Shown here: positions 14,516 through 26,229 of the stretch, in pieces | How the letters are laid out: every line of letters starts with the position of its first letter | How positions within the stretch are numbered: the stretch's first letter is position 1 | From: Rusavskia elegans | Taxonomy: Eukaryota > Ascomycota > Lecanoromycetes > Teloschistales > Teloschistaceae | NCBI GenBank assembly: GCA_011316305.1 | Contig: SAUG01000117.1 | Coordinates: 62,001 to 126,000 of the forward strand | Direction of reading: 5' to 3' | DNA length: 64,000 nt | Translations under genes and position numbers: made by a program | The notes under the pieces: generated by a model | What the model saw: only the letters and a program-made list of their open reading frames with translations | Database searches by the model: none | What the model was told of the DNA's origin: nothing

Positions 14516-15743
14516 ATGAAGATCAAGCAGGTACCCACCCATTTTCTGTAAATTCAGATCCCAGATACATCCTCCAAGAATAAGCGAAGCTGATCTGAGG
14601 TAACATAGCTCTACATCTACCCTATCAAGTCGCTTCGGGCAGTCCCCCTCTCCCAGGCCGTCCTCACACCCACTGGCTTTCCCCATGACCGACGTTTCAT
14701 GGTCTTTAAGATTGAACAAGATGGTCCACAGTCACAGCGGACCCTGACCAGGATGACGGTCACGTATTTCCCTCAGATGGGGCTCTTCACACAAGAAGTC
14801 GGTTTGTCTCAAGGCCTCCTCACAGTCACTTATACGCCTCCTCCAGCCCCGAGAACTGAGAATGAAGCTGAAGATAATGGCCGGACTATACTGGAAATAC
14901 CGCTGGAACCAGATACAGATGCAATGGAGAAAATCGATGTCAGTCTGCATGGCAGTGATGCAGAGGCACTGAATATGGGCAAGGCAATCAATGACTGGTT
15001 TTCCAAATGTTTCGGATGGGAAGTCATGCTGGTCTATCTGCCACAAGGCCACACACGCAAGGTACTAGGGAATCTTGCGCCGAATAGCGCCAACGGGAAT
15101 GACGATCAGACAGCGGTCAATGCCAGTCAGAACTCATGGTTTTCGACATTGACACAATATGTGCCGAATATCTTACAGGGTAACGAGGCGAAAGAGAAGA
15201 ATGAAGGCATAACCTTCGCCGATTGCGCTCCCTACTTGGTGGTCACCCAGGAGAGTATCGACGACGTCACAGAACGGCTGGTAGAGGGTTGGCAAGCCGA
15301 CGTTACAAAATTCCGGCCCAATATTGTCTTGGAGGGAGCGGCGTCAGCGTATGAAGAGGACTACTGGGGCGCCATATCGATCTTGCCAGATCCGGACCAT
15401 GCAATAGACATCATGCTGACACAAAATTGCATCCGTTGCCAAAGCCTTGACATCGATTATACCACTGGCACTTTTGGCAAGGGGAAAGAAGGAACAGTTT
15501 TGAAGAAGTTGATGCGGGATCGGCGAGTTGATAAAGGGAAGAAATACAGTCCCGTATTTGGAAGATATGGATTTCTCGCGGATAAGGATGGCTCGATGGG
15601 GTCACGAGGTGGAATGGTCATGATTGGGGACGAGGTGCGCGTCAGCAAAAGAAACGAGGAGAGAACGCGATTCTGTACGTACATCCAACCTGGTCAGGAT
15701 GGCTTTACTGACTGCCCTCTTAGACTGGCCGGGCATGATGTGA
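14516..15743 (+). CDS. MOSC-domain protein, mARC-like molybdenum-cofactor protein
   Basis: Exons: 14516-14530 (only five codons, MKIKQ), 14609-15674, 15724-15743. They sum to 1101 nt (366 aa). The small first exon is chosen because exon 2 then reads straight into the family signature LYIYPIKSLRAVPL. The last exon gives YWPGMM and a stop, matching the usual '..R.F.WPG' MOSC C-terminus; reading through the last intron instead gives an unrelated tail. The N-terminal MOSC beta-barrel is followed by the MOSC domain proper: RPNIVLEG near residue 225, the cysteine block NCIRCQS near 260, and FGRYGF then GDEVRVSKRNEERTRF near 305-355. Relatives such as mARC reduce N-hydroxylated compounds with Moco bound through a conserved Cys. 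Substrate and location are unknown here. No clear N-terminal membrane anchor is visible. Confidence 0.87.
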
Positions 15744-15870
15744 CGAGGACGACTCTGCTTGTAAACATTACTCTCTCGAAACCCAAAGTCGACACACCTC
15801 AGATCTACTCATCCAATGGAGATTCATGTCACCAGCTGCCACCGCCGGCATTACCGGCATCTCCGCCTTG

Positions 15871-16800
15871 TCACTCGTTAGCTGCTTGATGTTCCCTTAA
15901 ACGAAACGGCTCACCTTGTTCAGCCCCCTGGCCGCCACTCCACTCTTCCTCTGGCTCATCTGTTTCCCCTCCATAGGCATTCGGACCTCCTGCCTCAGTC
16001 TGGCTCATCGCTCTCCTTCCACCAGGGCGCCTGCCTCCTCCAGCACCGCCATCCGCATTACCTCCGGCCCCGTTTCTTCCCAGAAACACGCCTAACATCT
16101 CCAGCTCGGTGGTGACATGCTCCATCTCGGAGCGTCTCTCCATGACAACGGGATAAGATTTTCTAAGACTCTGGAACGCGCGTTGCAACTGCTGCCGGAT
16201 CTTGGCCACATCATCAGTGTTGTAACGACTTGGTCGTCGCTGCGACGGACGGAAATCCTCTGAGGCTCTGAGGGTTGCTGCGATGGCGGAGAGTAGCTGC
16301 GTCAACAAATTTGGGAGTGACGGAGGCTGCATTCGGTCTTCTCTGTCCACGTCGTGGTCAGGATCGCCTCGACGCCGACCGGCTCGTCCATCTCTGGCAT
16401 CTCGTGGACTGCCTCGAGCTTTCTCCGCCCAGATGGCGTCCATGAATTGTTTATTGCAGTATTTGCTGATCCGATGGACATCTTGCTGATAGTCTTGGGT
16501 GAAGTGGGCAAAGAATTCAATGGCTTCGTTGACTGATTCGAACAGATCCTGGATCCCTTCTTCAAGAGGGACATCATGCTCTTTGGATCTGCGGCTGGCC
16601 ATTCCGCGCTGGCTTGAGTGATGGCGGCCAGTCTTTCCATCGCTCTCCATCATAGGGTGTGGATAGTCCCAAGAGCGACGGCCACCGTGCCTCTCATGGC
16701 TATCTCGAGGTGTAGCTCTTGCTCGTGGTCTTCCAGGAGTGTCTTGACTCCACTGGCCTCCGTCCATCGTAATATTCAAGTCAATTTCGTGTAACAACAA
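15871..16800 (-). CDS. Hypothetical Arg/Gly-rich protein with helical centre
   Basis: Single-exon frame of 309 aa. The internal ATG at 16767 (MDGGQWSQDTPG) is a plausible alternative start. I do not recognise the family. The N-terminal third (to about residue 75) is disordered and rich in Arg, Ser and Gly. The centre has two helical stretches, about residues 80-130 (EGIQDLFESVNEAIEFF...) and 165-245 (LLTQLLSAIAATL..., IRQQLQRAFQSLRKSYP), suitable for coiled coil. The C-terminus is Gly-rich and then acidic. It has no signal peptide or membrane segment. The gene converges on the MOSC gene, with the two stops 128 bp apart. The balanced codon pattern and intact length support a real gene. Confidence 0.65.
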   Translation of the reverse strand: MLLHEIDLNITMDGGQWSQDTPGRPRARATPRDSHERHGGRRSWDYPHPMMESDGKTGRHHSSQRGMASRRSKEHDVPLEEGIQDLFESVNEAIEFFAHFTQDYQQDVHRISKYCNKQFMDAIWAEKARGSPRDARDGRAGRRRGDPDHDVDREDRMQPPSLPNLLTQLLSAIAATLRASEDFRPSQRRPSRYNTDDVAKIRQQLQRAFQSLRKSYPVVMERRSEMEHVTTELEMLGVFLGRNGAGGNADGGAGGGRRPGGRRAMSQTEAGGPNAYGGETDEPEEEWSGGQGAEQGEPFRLREHQAANE

Positions 16801-18597
16801 ACAACGGCCTCAAGGAATTCAGACCATCAATATGGTGAAGCTTCCAATGGCACAGCGGTCTCTTGGGAGGGAGAAAGATATATATCCCCGCCCTTCCTTT
16901 GCACAATCATCTGACCCCGAATACCGCAATCAAGACATCCAATGATGACAACATCCGCGAGGCTGGAAGGCAAATCCAATGTCAGGTAGTACCAAAAATC
17001 TATCTATTTGCTACGAAGGGTACCATATCGGTGATTGACATGTCAGCATCGCGGACCCCTGCATGCGATACACGTCTACCCTCACGCCTTTTTCGTTGGG
17101 GTGCAGGATGAAAGCTGCAATTGGCCTTCTCATCCGTCCGTCTTGGGTCATTCGGGTGATGTCTTCTCTTGTCAAGCATATACTGGGTATGGGTGGAGTG
17201 ATCTTTGTCCAGAATGATACCGTACGGCAGGAGACGTGTGATGTCTGCCATCATTGCAGCAAGAAAATCTCTGTAGCAATTACAAATTCTCCCTCGAGAC
17301 TGATAGGGAACGACTGCGCGACGGTCCACCACAGCGATCGACAGAGCACATCTATGCTGATATCCAGACGCCCTATCGTATGCATCTCATCACCCGTGAA
17401 TGGGATGGACATATCGTCTTTCATCTATCTCTCCCATCTTTCGTCCTGTAGTCGAAGGTTATATGTTACATTACACAGATTACAGAATCTCCTATCCCCT
17501 TTCTTGCTAGATTAAGCGATTTTGTTCTACCGCTCCCACATCTATCGTCTTCCGATCCTTTAATTACAGAGATCGTGAAAACCTATACCTACCTCGCCTT
17601 CACTGCCTCTGCTCAGTCCTTCCCCCCCCCCGGCTCCACCAAAAAAAGATTTGACCAAAAAAAGACAAAACCATACGTTAGCACCCTTAAACATCCCATC
17701 CAAGAATTCGAACAACATCTACAAGTCACAAACAAATAAAATCCCTACCATCACCAGCCACTCAAAATCATCTTCCCATTATCCAGCAGTTAGTAAGTAT
17801 CACACTCCTTCTCCTTCTCCCTTTCTCCGTCCGTCTGTCCGAATAAGCCATCGGAATCTGTGGTCATTGCCTCTCTCTTTCCCTTTTCCCTTTCCCTTTC
17901 CTCTCCCCTCCCCCCTTCTTATTCCCTCCCCTCCCATTCCCTCTCCCCTCCCCTCTTCTCATTCCCTCTAACCACCCATCTCCTCCTCTCCCCCTCCCTC
18001 TTCCCTATACATCATATCATAGTTCAACCGGGATTCAATACCTTTCTTTAGCTACCTTAATATTGGCTTTATCCCATCGCCTGCTCGGCTAGCCTCGTGT
18101 TCCAAACCCCAGAAACTAAAATTTTCAACCGCCTCTGCTTTCCTCTCCTTTCCTTCCTATCCCTGCCTTCCTGTTCAAAGCCATGTGAACGGTGATACCA
18201 GCTGTCATTTTCTACTCGAGTTTTATTCTCGACGAGAATTGGGGATGGGGATGGGGATGGGGTAATGTTTCCGAGGGGGGTTGTCTTTTTGATTTCTTTT
18301 GTATCTTTTTCTTTAAAAAAGGAAGGAATTGCAGAACGGGACGTGCTGACTCAGGTCAATACGCAAAATAGAGACAAGAAAGTACAGTCTCATGAACATT
18401 CCAGATTTTTCATGCTATTCCTACGCTAAAACTAACAGCAACATCCACAGCGGCGGATCCTAGGGTATACACATCATCTGTTTCACAGCAAATCAAACAA
18501 AAGCATCCCACGCTGATATCCCTTGCACCCGATAATTTCTCCCATATGAGGGTCCAGCACATTACACACTTCCCCCCAAAAACCACATTAGCATGAT
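16801..18597. other. Long intergenic gap with pyrimidine-rich tract
   Basis: This 1.8-kb gap has no supported protein gene. It holds a run of 11 C at about 17622-17632 and a strongly C/T-rich stretch at about 17800-18010 on the plus strand, of the kind found upstream of fungal transcription starts. No downstream plus-strand gene explains the tract, because the next gene is on the minus strand. Small frames inside the tract are low-complexity Ser/Pro/Leu and are discounted. A non-coding transcript is possible but not shown. Confidence 0.4.
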
Positions 18598-20312
18598 TTA
18601 GACCACACTTCCCTTCCTCTCCACATCCTCCACAATCCCCGGCGCTAGCGTTCCCTTCTCCGTCATGCCCAGCTCGGCCGCAAAAGTCGTATGTGGGACC
18701 CATTTGCTGGAATTCCGGGGCGTCGTCTCCTCGAGCATCTTATCGACCTGTTCGAGGGACAGGCCTTTGGTTTCGGGGACAAGGAGGTAAGCGTAGACGA
18801 AGCAGGCGGTGCAGAGGGCGCCCCAGAGGAAAAAGACTTTGGCTTGGAGGTAGGCTTTGTCTTCGTTGACGAGGTAGGGGGTTATGACTGTGATGATCTA
18901 CGTGGAACGATAATGTTAGAGCTCTGTTGGGCAGGATTATTCTCTGCAAGGGAGGTTGGATGACTTACGCAATTCCATAGCCAATTACTGGAGGTGGAGA
19001 GACCGACACCACGTGAGCGAATCGGCAGCGGGAAGATCTCGCCGATGACGACCCATGCACCAGGACCCCAAGTGGAGGCGAAGAAGAAGATGTAAATGCA
19101 AATGAAAGCGATCATAGCTCTGACCGTGGCTGGGTTATCACCGTCCACTGTACCCATGATGGCGACCAGGAATTCGCAAATCAGCATGCCCAAAGCACCC
19201 CAGATGAGCAAGGGACGACGACCGAAACGTTCGATGGTCCAGAAGGAGATTGGGGTCGAGCAGACATTGACGAGAGTGGTGATCAAGCTGATCAGGAAAG
19301 GGTTGTTAATGGTGCCGAGCTGATTGAAGAAAGTGGTGCCGAAATAGAAAATGAAGTTGACACCGGTCCATTGCTGCATCATCTGCATCGAAGTACCCAG
19401 GATCGTACGGCGGAGGTTGGAGCTGGGCTTCAAGAGACCCCCTTTGAAGCAATTGGCCCAGCTGCTCCAATAGCTACCCTGAGGAACCACCTGCAACTCG
19501 TATTCGTGGTTTGCGACAATCTCGGCAAGTTCGTTCTGAACGAAATCGGAGCTGACGGGCTGACCTCGAAGACGGGACAAAGACTTGGCGGCCTTGTCGA
19601 GCTTGCCACGTTTGACGAAATAACGAGGGGAGTCCGGCAGAAAAGCAATACCGAGGCCGAGGAGCAGGGCCCACAACATTTGGATTGCAATTGGGATACG
19701 GTAGGAGCCCGTATCCATACGATCCTGGGTGGCGTAATCCACGCAGGCTGCGAGCAGCAAACCAATGGTGATGGCGAATTGGTAGCCGGAGACGACGGCG
19801 CCTCGGATCTTTTTAGGGCTGCATTCGGACATGTAGAGGATGATGATGGCGGAGACGAAACCGACACCGAAGCCGGCAATCAACCGACCAGCCACCAGGA
19901 GACCCAGACCGGCGGATGCAGTCTGCAGGATGACACCAATCATGAAGACGGTGCATCCAGCGATGATGGTCATGCGGCGGCCAATGAAGTCTGCCAGATC
20001 ACCAGCGATGATGGCACCAAAGAAAGTACCGGCGGAGAGAATGGAGGTGATGAGGGAGTCTCGCCATGCTTCCAAGGCGAAAGCGGCCTTCTCCTCGTCG
20101 GAAGGGTCGGGTGGGGGATATGGTTTACCGGTTTGCTGGTGGATGAAATAGGCCATACCTTTGACACCGTTGATGTAGCCGGAGTCATAGCCGAAATAGA
20201 TACCACCAAAGGCAGCAAAGGCACACATGAAGTAGGCCTTCCAGGTGATGGGGGCCTCGATGCGATTGACATCGGTGGTGGCCGACACCTCAGCAATGGC
20301 TCCGCCAGGCAT
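18598..20312 (-). CDS. MFS hexose transporter, sugar porter family
   Basis: Exons (minus): 20312-18969 and 18897-18598, with a 71-bp intron opening GTAAGT, giving 547 aa. I start at MPGGAIAEVSATTDVNR (20312) instead of the upstream in-frame ATG at 20429, because the extra 39 residues look like leader sequence and the sugar-porter body follows directly. About 12 membrane segments are expected. Visible signatures are FGYDSGYINGV in TM1, GRR after TM2, PDSPRYFVKRGK before the central loop, QQWTGVNFIFYFGT in TM7, FGRRPLL, and PETKGLSLEQVDKMLEE after TM12. It fits fungal proton-coupled glucose/monosaccharide transporters of the plasma membrane (MstA/HGT-1/Rgt2-like). Substrate cannot be assigned from sequence. 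Candidate CreA sites lie upstream. Confidence 0.93.
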
Positions 20313-22082
20313 GACGGCGGTTGCTGGGAGATGTGCTGTCTTGACAAAGGTCAGGTCAGAAGGATGTGTGTGAATGATAAGGGTTGAGATGGGATCCCGT
20401 ATTTGATGTTCTTGAGTAAGGTGACACAAAGAAAACGGTCCACGCAGTCACCGGAGAAAAGATAATGATGAGGTGGGAGCGACATATTTATTTACTAATT
20501 GCCCGCGGCGTGACGAATGGTCGTAAGGTACCGTCCGCATTGAAGCTTTGGGACTGGGTGGATGGCGAATCCGTTAGACCCTAGCGCTAGGTCCGAAGCA
20601 GCAAGGCGCTACAGTCATGTGGTGCACAGATGCCACAGAATGCGGCGACCCAATCCGGGGTCATAATTGACCGCTTACTACCGCTTCCCCACATTTTAGT
20701 GGTTGTTTAGCTCCGGCACACGCCCGTTTCCGGTAAGTTCTGCTGACTCGATCTATCGGTCATCCCCCCGCAATTTATTGATTGGTCAGAGCAGTGTGAG
20801 CAATCCATGCGCCAACCCCGTACACCATGGCTAGAACTCCTGAATTGGTGTTACTTCGGCTTCGAATGCCACCACACTCGACCATTGATGGGCGACGTTG
20901 GATGCAACCAAACAATCTCCCTCGTATGCCCGGGCCTGCTGAGTCATGCCTCTTCTCAGCGGTCTGTCGACGACTTGCGCTTTCCAGTATGCTGATCTGC
21001 CCTCCAGTCTATCATACTCGACCTGATTCCAGTGGTAGCATGTTCGACTCGACTGCCTCGACAGTTAATAATGATAATGCACTTGTCACTCGTCCCACGG
21101 TTCAGCATGGCAATCGCCGGCAATTATCGAGCCGGCCTCGACTGTCACCGTTGCAACACCTTCTCTCCTCGAGTCACGCGCTGTGCCGCCATTGTGCATC
21201 ATATCCGGATGCGGTCTTAGCTCATCCGGCCGATTAACTCTGGTCGTCCTTCTCAGCTTTCATCTGACTTCACTCTGCAATTGGCAGCGACCAATGAGGT
21301 TTACCAATCTTCAATAATCTCCTGCCGAATAAGCACGAGAAGCGCCGAGTCGTCGTCGTCGCAAGGCACCCGGGCCATTTCTCACGCCATGAGAAGTGCG
21401 ACAAGAGTAGCGATGGAGGGCAGGTGATGTGGGTACTCTTTTTGGTGGGCGGGGTCAGGCGCCAAGTCCATCTCGACTTCTCGCCCTGGAACTCCGTAGA
21501 GTCTGGTCCCTTGCACCCAGACAACGTGTGGGGTCAAAATTCTCCATTGCCACTCACGAATCACGATAATGCTCCATACGTGTTCCACTATTGTTATTGT
21601 CATCTCCATTCTCCGTGATCAATAATGGCTTGTCGCCTGTCTCAAGCGTTGCTGCCACGTTCATCAACTAACGCCTAGGTGCATCACAAGGCAAGTGCTA
21701 CCGAATGCTTGGACCCCACCTTCGTAGCTTCTGCGGCTGTGGCAACTTCTAGCGGATGCTCTAGCCGATGCTCTCGACGGAGCCTCGGCACAGACTCCAG
21801 CAGACATGAGACGAATGCTTTGGTGGCACGAATTGTTGCCACTGCGCCATATCTTAGGAGTCAAGGACATCCACGCGAAAGATCTGGACTCGATCAAGAA
21901 GCTTCCAGAGCCAAGCTCACGGCAAGACACTATCGTTTTCCACGTGGATGCAGGGGTGATAGAATGGAAGAATGAATGGTCGGCCATGCAGCTCCGAGAC
22001 ATGCGGCATGTGCACGTTAAGTCGCATAGATAATGGATGTCTGCATCTAGGAACCCAATCATCGCAAGCCATATTATCATAG
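20313..22082. other. Intergenic gap of 1.8 kb, no gene seen
   Basis: The left part is the promoter of the hexose transporter and the right end is the 3' flank of the permease. Frames at about 20830-21240 and 21680-22035 overlap one another on both strands and show no recognisable domains or splice structure. I see nothing else. Confidence 0.45.
20655..20771. promoter_or_regulatory. Candidate CreA/Mig1 sites upstream of the hexose transporter
   Basis: Three matches to the carbon-repressor consensus SYGGRG (either strand) occur 340-460 bp before the transporter start: CCGGGG at 20655-20660, CCCCAC at 20687-20692 and CCCCGC at 20766-20771. The motif is short and can occur by chance. The link to the transporter is inferred from position and function. 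Confidence 0.3.
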
Positions 22083-24077
22083 TCATAATGAATACACGAA
22101 TTCGGGATTTTCCCTGATCCACTTGTCAGCCGAGCCACGGTATGCAGGTACAATACTGATCACCTATCGGTCAGATCCAGCCATTCTTGATTCTCCAGCT
22201 TACTGTAACCCGGTTGCGACCGGGACGCCGCCTTCTTCTTGTTCTGATACTTGCAGTACCAATAAATGAAGAGTATGTCGCATACACTTGCCACCCAGCA
22301 GCAGATGATGGTGATCTCCGCAGGTACATATCGAGGCGCATCCGAAGGCCGGAATACCTGAGGGCCGATAATGTTGCCAGCGCAGTAAGATATGAGGTAG
22401 ATTGCAGCCACGGTCGTCTTTTTGGTCCAGCCGGCAACGTTGGTGGAGATCAAAGAAAGCAAAGCAACGAATGGGGTGGGGCTAGCTTGTGTTAGATAGT
22501 ACCCGGCCAGTCGACCTCCATCGTTCGAAAGGGGCAATGCGACAATGAGGATCATGCCTAAGATGGCTACGAGAAGGCCGGAGGTGCTGATGAGAAGCCG
22601 CTGGCCATATCGATCGCCACTGTAGCTGCAGACGATCAAGGCAATAATCTCGACCGCTCCACCAGGCGTCCCGTACAGCAAGCTTTGTTCGGGAGTGTAA
22701 CCAAAAGAGACGATAAGTTGGCTGAAAAAATTGGTGATGCCCTATAGCAAATTTCGGAGTCAGCAAATCTTATCAAAGGTGAAATAGTAGAGTTCTGAGA
22801 ACATGTGTTAGGAGCGCAAAGGGTTTAGGAACCCCGTTTGAGCATCATGTCTCGAATGCTGACTTGGGACAGGTTGGGTAAGAAGAGCTCCGGATATTGC
22901 CTTACACCGTTGGGTATGTCAGCTGCGAGGGCGTAGAAGGCAAAAGCCCACGTGAGAGGATCAATCAGTGCTTCTTTTAGTTGGTAAAGCTTGAAATGCT
23001 TGTTGCCGATGCCTTGTTGGTTGACTCTCACTCTTTCAATGGCAAGCTTGCGGTCAAATGGGCTGAACCAGCGAGCATTGAGCTGGTTATCGGGCATGAA
23101 AATGAGGAACAAGGCGCCAACCGCCATCGTCAGCAGGCCAGTCACCAGGAAGACAATCTTCCATGGCGCAATGGCCGCACCGTGCAGACGGACACCCTTG
23201 GCGATGGCATAGGCAATCAGGCCACCAAAGATCTGTGCGAACCCATTGAAGCTGAACCAAATGCCGACCCTGGTACCCTGCTCCTTCTTTGTATACCACT
23301 GGCAACAGATCAGTGTCCAGGCAGGTCACGGCTGCATGTGCGGGAGCCTTACCTGTGACGTGAAGAGGGCGAACCCAGGGGTGACAGCAGCCTCGAAAAC
23401 ACCAAGGAAGAATCGTACAGCGAGAGCACTAGAGTAGTTCTTCGTGGCAGCCATGCAGCAAAGGACTAGACCCCACATGATGATGCAAAACGACGAGTAT
23501 TTAGCGAGGGGCAGCCGCTGAAGCAGTCGATTCGTAGGGTATTCCCAGGCCAGGTAGCCTAGTACCGATTAAACATCAATTTTTCCGAGCTCTCTCGAAG
23601 GTTGAACGCACCAAAGTAAAACATGCTGCTGATCCACTGATAGCGGTCACCGGTAAGATTCAAGTCCTTCCTGAGACCCATGACGCTCGCATACGAAAGA
23701 GTCGTCTCTGAGGGTCTTCAGCGTGCTGGTGCAACATGTTGTAAGATGCAGCGAGGGCTCATACTGTCAAGATAGTTCAGCCCGTAGATGATGCAGAGAA
23801 GCTTCGTAAAGGGTCAGCCGCTACCCGTTTTGGATGTGGCAGGGATGTTGCTGACCGGCATCAAGTGGAGGTCGATCCTCTTGAGCAGCTTTTTGCTTGT
23901 AGCTTCGTCCAGCACGAGGACCTCTCCCTCGTGGCCTGCGAAGGCTTTCAGGGCTTCATCGGCGTCGTTGGCATGTTTGATGACTTTTATAGGAACGCTC
24001 CCACGTCTTTGTTGGAGCTCTGTCTCCTTTCCCAGATGCGGCGAGCCCATGGTCACTGCCTTCTCGTCGTCGGCCAT
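22083..24077 (-). CDS. MFS permease, Dal5/TNA1-type anion:cation symporter, possible 1-bp frame lesion
   Basis: Exons (minus): 24077-23856, 23801-23765, 23707-23612, 23558-23353, 23298-22906, 22741 (or 22742)-22164, 22113-22083. Read from 22741 the sum is 1563 nt (520 aa). Six of the seven exons join cleanly. Signatures are LLCIIYGLNYLDKTTLSYAS in TM1, WEYPTNRLLQRLPLAKY, SFNGFAQIFGGLIAYAI, the family block NGGITNFFSQLIVSFGYTP, and the C-terminus ENPEFVYSL. The family imports organic anions such as allantoate, nicotinate or other vitamins; the substrate is unknown here. The oddity is at the fifth intron (22905 to about 22743, 163 bp): its only good acceptor (ag at 22744-22743) leaves one extra G before GGC ATC ACC, so strict GT..AG splicing shifts the frame. 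The gene is either freshly broken or uses an unusual acceptor. Confidence 0.82.
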
Positions 24078-25344
24078 TGTGATTGTGACCTTCCAGCTCT
24101 ATCGCCGTCGTCCGAGGCAAAGGTGATTGAGAAGCGAGCCATGGTCGGAGACCGTTGAAAGTGCATGGTCGACTCCGCATCCATGATGACGTGCTGCAGC
24201 TCTCCTTCTTGATACCGTACAGCTGGTGGTCAGCAACTGTTGGAAGATAGTAACGGATTGCGACAAATGCAGGGCTCGCTGATAGTAGTGATCTGCAAAC
24301 GCCAAGCTTATCTCAAAAAGGAAGGTGGGAGCTCCCGCGGTCCCTTACGTAAGCTAGAGTACTGGTGAACTCCTTACCTCTCGCCGAGCCCATTGAACAC
24401 ACACCTGCTTTGGATCAATATCGCACCTGTACTGTGGCATCCGAGCAATCGTAGACCAACGAGCTCCGTCTGTCCGGTCAATATCCATATCGTACCTGAC
24501 AGACAAGTCACGTTCGTGTCTACGGTGCATAGCCATGGCAAACAAACTCTATGTCCGATAACGGCCATGGACAACATTGGACCAACAAATCATCCCACCG
24601 GATCTCGTGCCTGCTTTAGCGCGAGCATTTGGCTGGATCCAAAACAGTCCTGTTGCATCCATGAGGTATTCTCCAAACTTGCAAGACAATATTGTCGAAA
24701 CACGTGCCGGGCGCTCCAGACCCGCGGTGCTTCAGGATTGACATGTGAAGGAGCATGCGCTCCAGCACATGTACCGGTTTTGTTCCCACTGGGATGTACG
24801 TATACTCTGACCCATTTATCATCAATCATCATTACTTTGGAGTATCTTTCTTTCTTCAATCCGTGCCGAGCGGTCGGGAGTCTCAAGCGATCTTTTACTT
24901 TTAGTCCACTTCACTACCCCTCTGCATTGCATGAAACCGTTCAATATTGAATGAGGCTCTACTGTTCCTATTGGTCGACGCACATATACGTCGAGATGCA
25001 TGCAAGCCGGTCCGCAAGCTTTGCTCTGGGCTCTTTGTAAAAACTGTAATCTTCTCTGCAAATTCTTTCCCTTCATGCCTACAACTGCTCGTTAAAACGG
25101 TCAGTTGGCGACGATTGGAGGGCCTGTTTTACACTTTAGTGAGTCCTACAATGTTTCAAGGTGTCATACACCACAACTGACCCAACCAGGGGTTCGTTCC
25201 CCCCATATGCCCGGGTACATATAAATTTGGCCCATCCGTACCTTCGAGCTACCCTTTAACCAACATTGACTCAAGGCCAGGCTCAGGCTTCGATCCAATC
25301 GATCCAGTAATACCAAAGGAATCATCTATCTTGGTCCCCTCAGC
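24078..25344. other. Intergenic gap, divergent promoter region
   Basis: This 1.27-kb region holds the promoters of the permease (minus) and of the downstream unknown gene (plus). Apart from a TATA-like element near the right end I see no gene, repeat or RNA. Frames such as 24393-24950 are interrupted shadows without domains. Confidence 0.45.
25220..25225 (+). promoter_or_regulatory. TATA element of the 25345 gene
   Basis: TATAAA occurs 120 bp upstream of the ATG at 25345, a normal spacing for a fungal TATA promoter with a leader of about 90 nt. Confidence 0.4.
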
Positions 25345-26229
25345 ATGACGCTGGCACGTCAAGCAGGCGAGGAGATGGAGAGATCAGATAGTGGCTTCGG
25401 AGACTCCCCAACTGTTCCTCAATCACCCACCCGTACGAGACACTCAAATATGAGTTCATCCATAAAAGATATAGCTACAGAAGGTCAGGCTGGAGAGCAA
25501 CAAAGAGCTTCCACTCCAGGGAGCATACGGTCAAGAGCATCACAGAAGCCTCGCCCTTCGATTTCACATCGTACCATCAGCCGCCAAAGCTCAGTCTCAG
25601 CAAACGCTCCACGGTCCCATACCACATCCAGGTGCTCCTCGTTCATCGTGCGTGATCCTGCGCCGCAGAATACCATCGCTTCCCACCTACAAAGTTTAAG
25701 CCGCACCAGGTCGTACTGTCGCCCCGAGACCACCAACCCATACATCTTCCACCGCAAATGCCAAAGCCTCTTTGATCCGCCCAAGAGCAGCCCCGCGAGC
25801 CCACTCAACCACACCGACCGTTCCTTCCAGACCACCAATACATGTCACGATGAGATCACATCACCACAACCCCCAAACCCATCCCTCCCACCAACAACAA
25901 TCGACTGGACCCTCCCCACCACTCGCCGTCGCGAATACGAGAAAATCGAAGCCTCAAGCCGTGGCATCAGAGGTCTCTGGCGCCGATTTGCCCCCAAGCG
26001 ATGTCAGAGGAACAGTCGGCTGGCTTTCTATGACGGCGATCCTGAAAAGCTGGAGGATGATAGCGATGCGGGGAGTGTGAGACGGTATCGAGTTAGCTTG
26101 GATAATGAAGGTACTGATGTGGGCACGCATGAAGTTGAGGGTGACGGAAAAAAGGTCCCGCAAGGAAGAATCAGAGGCTGGCGGTGCTTTGGAAAGAAAG
26201 ATCATGAAAAAGTGGATCGTTCCTCATGA
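25345..26229 (+). CDS. Hypothetical Ser/Arg-rich protein with conserved-looking C-terminal block
   Basis: Single-exon frame of 294 aa starting MTLARQAGEEMERSDSGFGD. About the first 190 residues are disordered, rich in Ser, Thr, Arg and Pro, with many likely phosphorylation sites (RPSISHRTISRQSS). From about residue 195 the sequence becomes ordered: DWTLPTTRRREYEKIEASSRGIRGLWRR, followed by a short basic/aromatic block (RFAPKRCQRNSRLAFYDGDPEKLEDD). I associate such 'REYEKI..SSRG.RGLWR' tails with unnamed filamentous-fungal proteins; no function is known to me. It has no signal peptide or membrane segment. A TATA element sits 120 bp upstream. Confidence 0.7.
   Translation: MTLARQAGEEMERSDSGFGDSPTVPQSPTRTRHSNMSSSIKDIATEGQAGEQQRASTPGSIRSRASQKPRPSISHRTISRQSSVSANAPRSHTTSRCSSFIVRDPAPQNTIASHLQSLSRTRSYCRPETTNPYIFHRKCQSLFDPPKSSPASPLNHTDRSFQTTNTCHDEITSPQPPNPSLPPTTIDWTLPTTRRREYEKIEASSRGIRGLWRRFAPKRCQRNSRLAFYDGDPEKLEDDSDAGSVRRYRVSLDNEGTDVGTHEVEGDGKKVPQGRIRGWRCFGKKDHEKVDRSS

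Noticed and set aside
15675..15889. Longer C-terminus of the MOSC protein by reading through (stop at 15889)
   Set aside because: Splicing 15675-15723 gives the conserved YWPG ending and a stop. The read-through tail is Pro/Ser/His-rich and unlike the family.
19371..20387. 338-codon open frame antisense to the hexose transporter
   Set aside because: It is the mirror of a clear MFS coding exon. Its Gly/Asp/Glu-rich translation follows from the codon bias of the sense strand and has no domain.
20571..20595. Near-palindrome CTAGCGCTAG
   Set aside because: A single short palindrome in a promoter region, with no second copy or context to give it meaning.
21679..22033. Overlapping plus-strand frames of 75-98 codons
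   Set aside because: Several phases are open at once, there is no conserved motif or splice structure, and the sequence is the 3' flank of the permease gene.
25190..25205. GGTTCGTTCC-like word resembling a tRNA B box
   Set aside because: No matching A box, acceptor stem or anticodon arm could be folded upstream.
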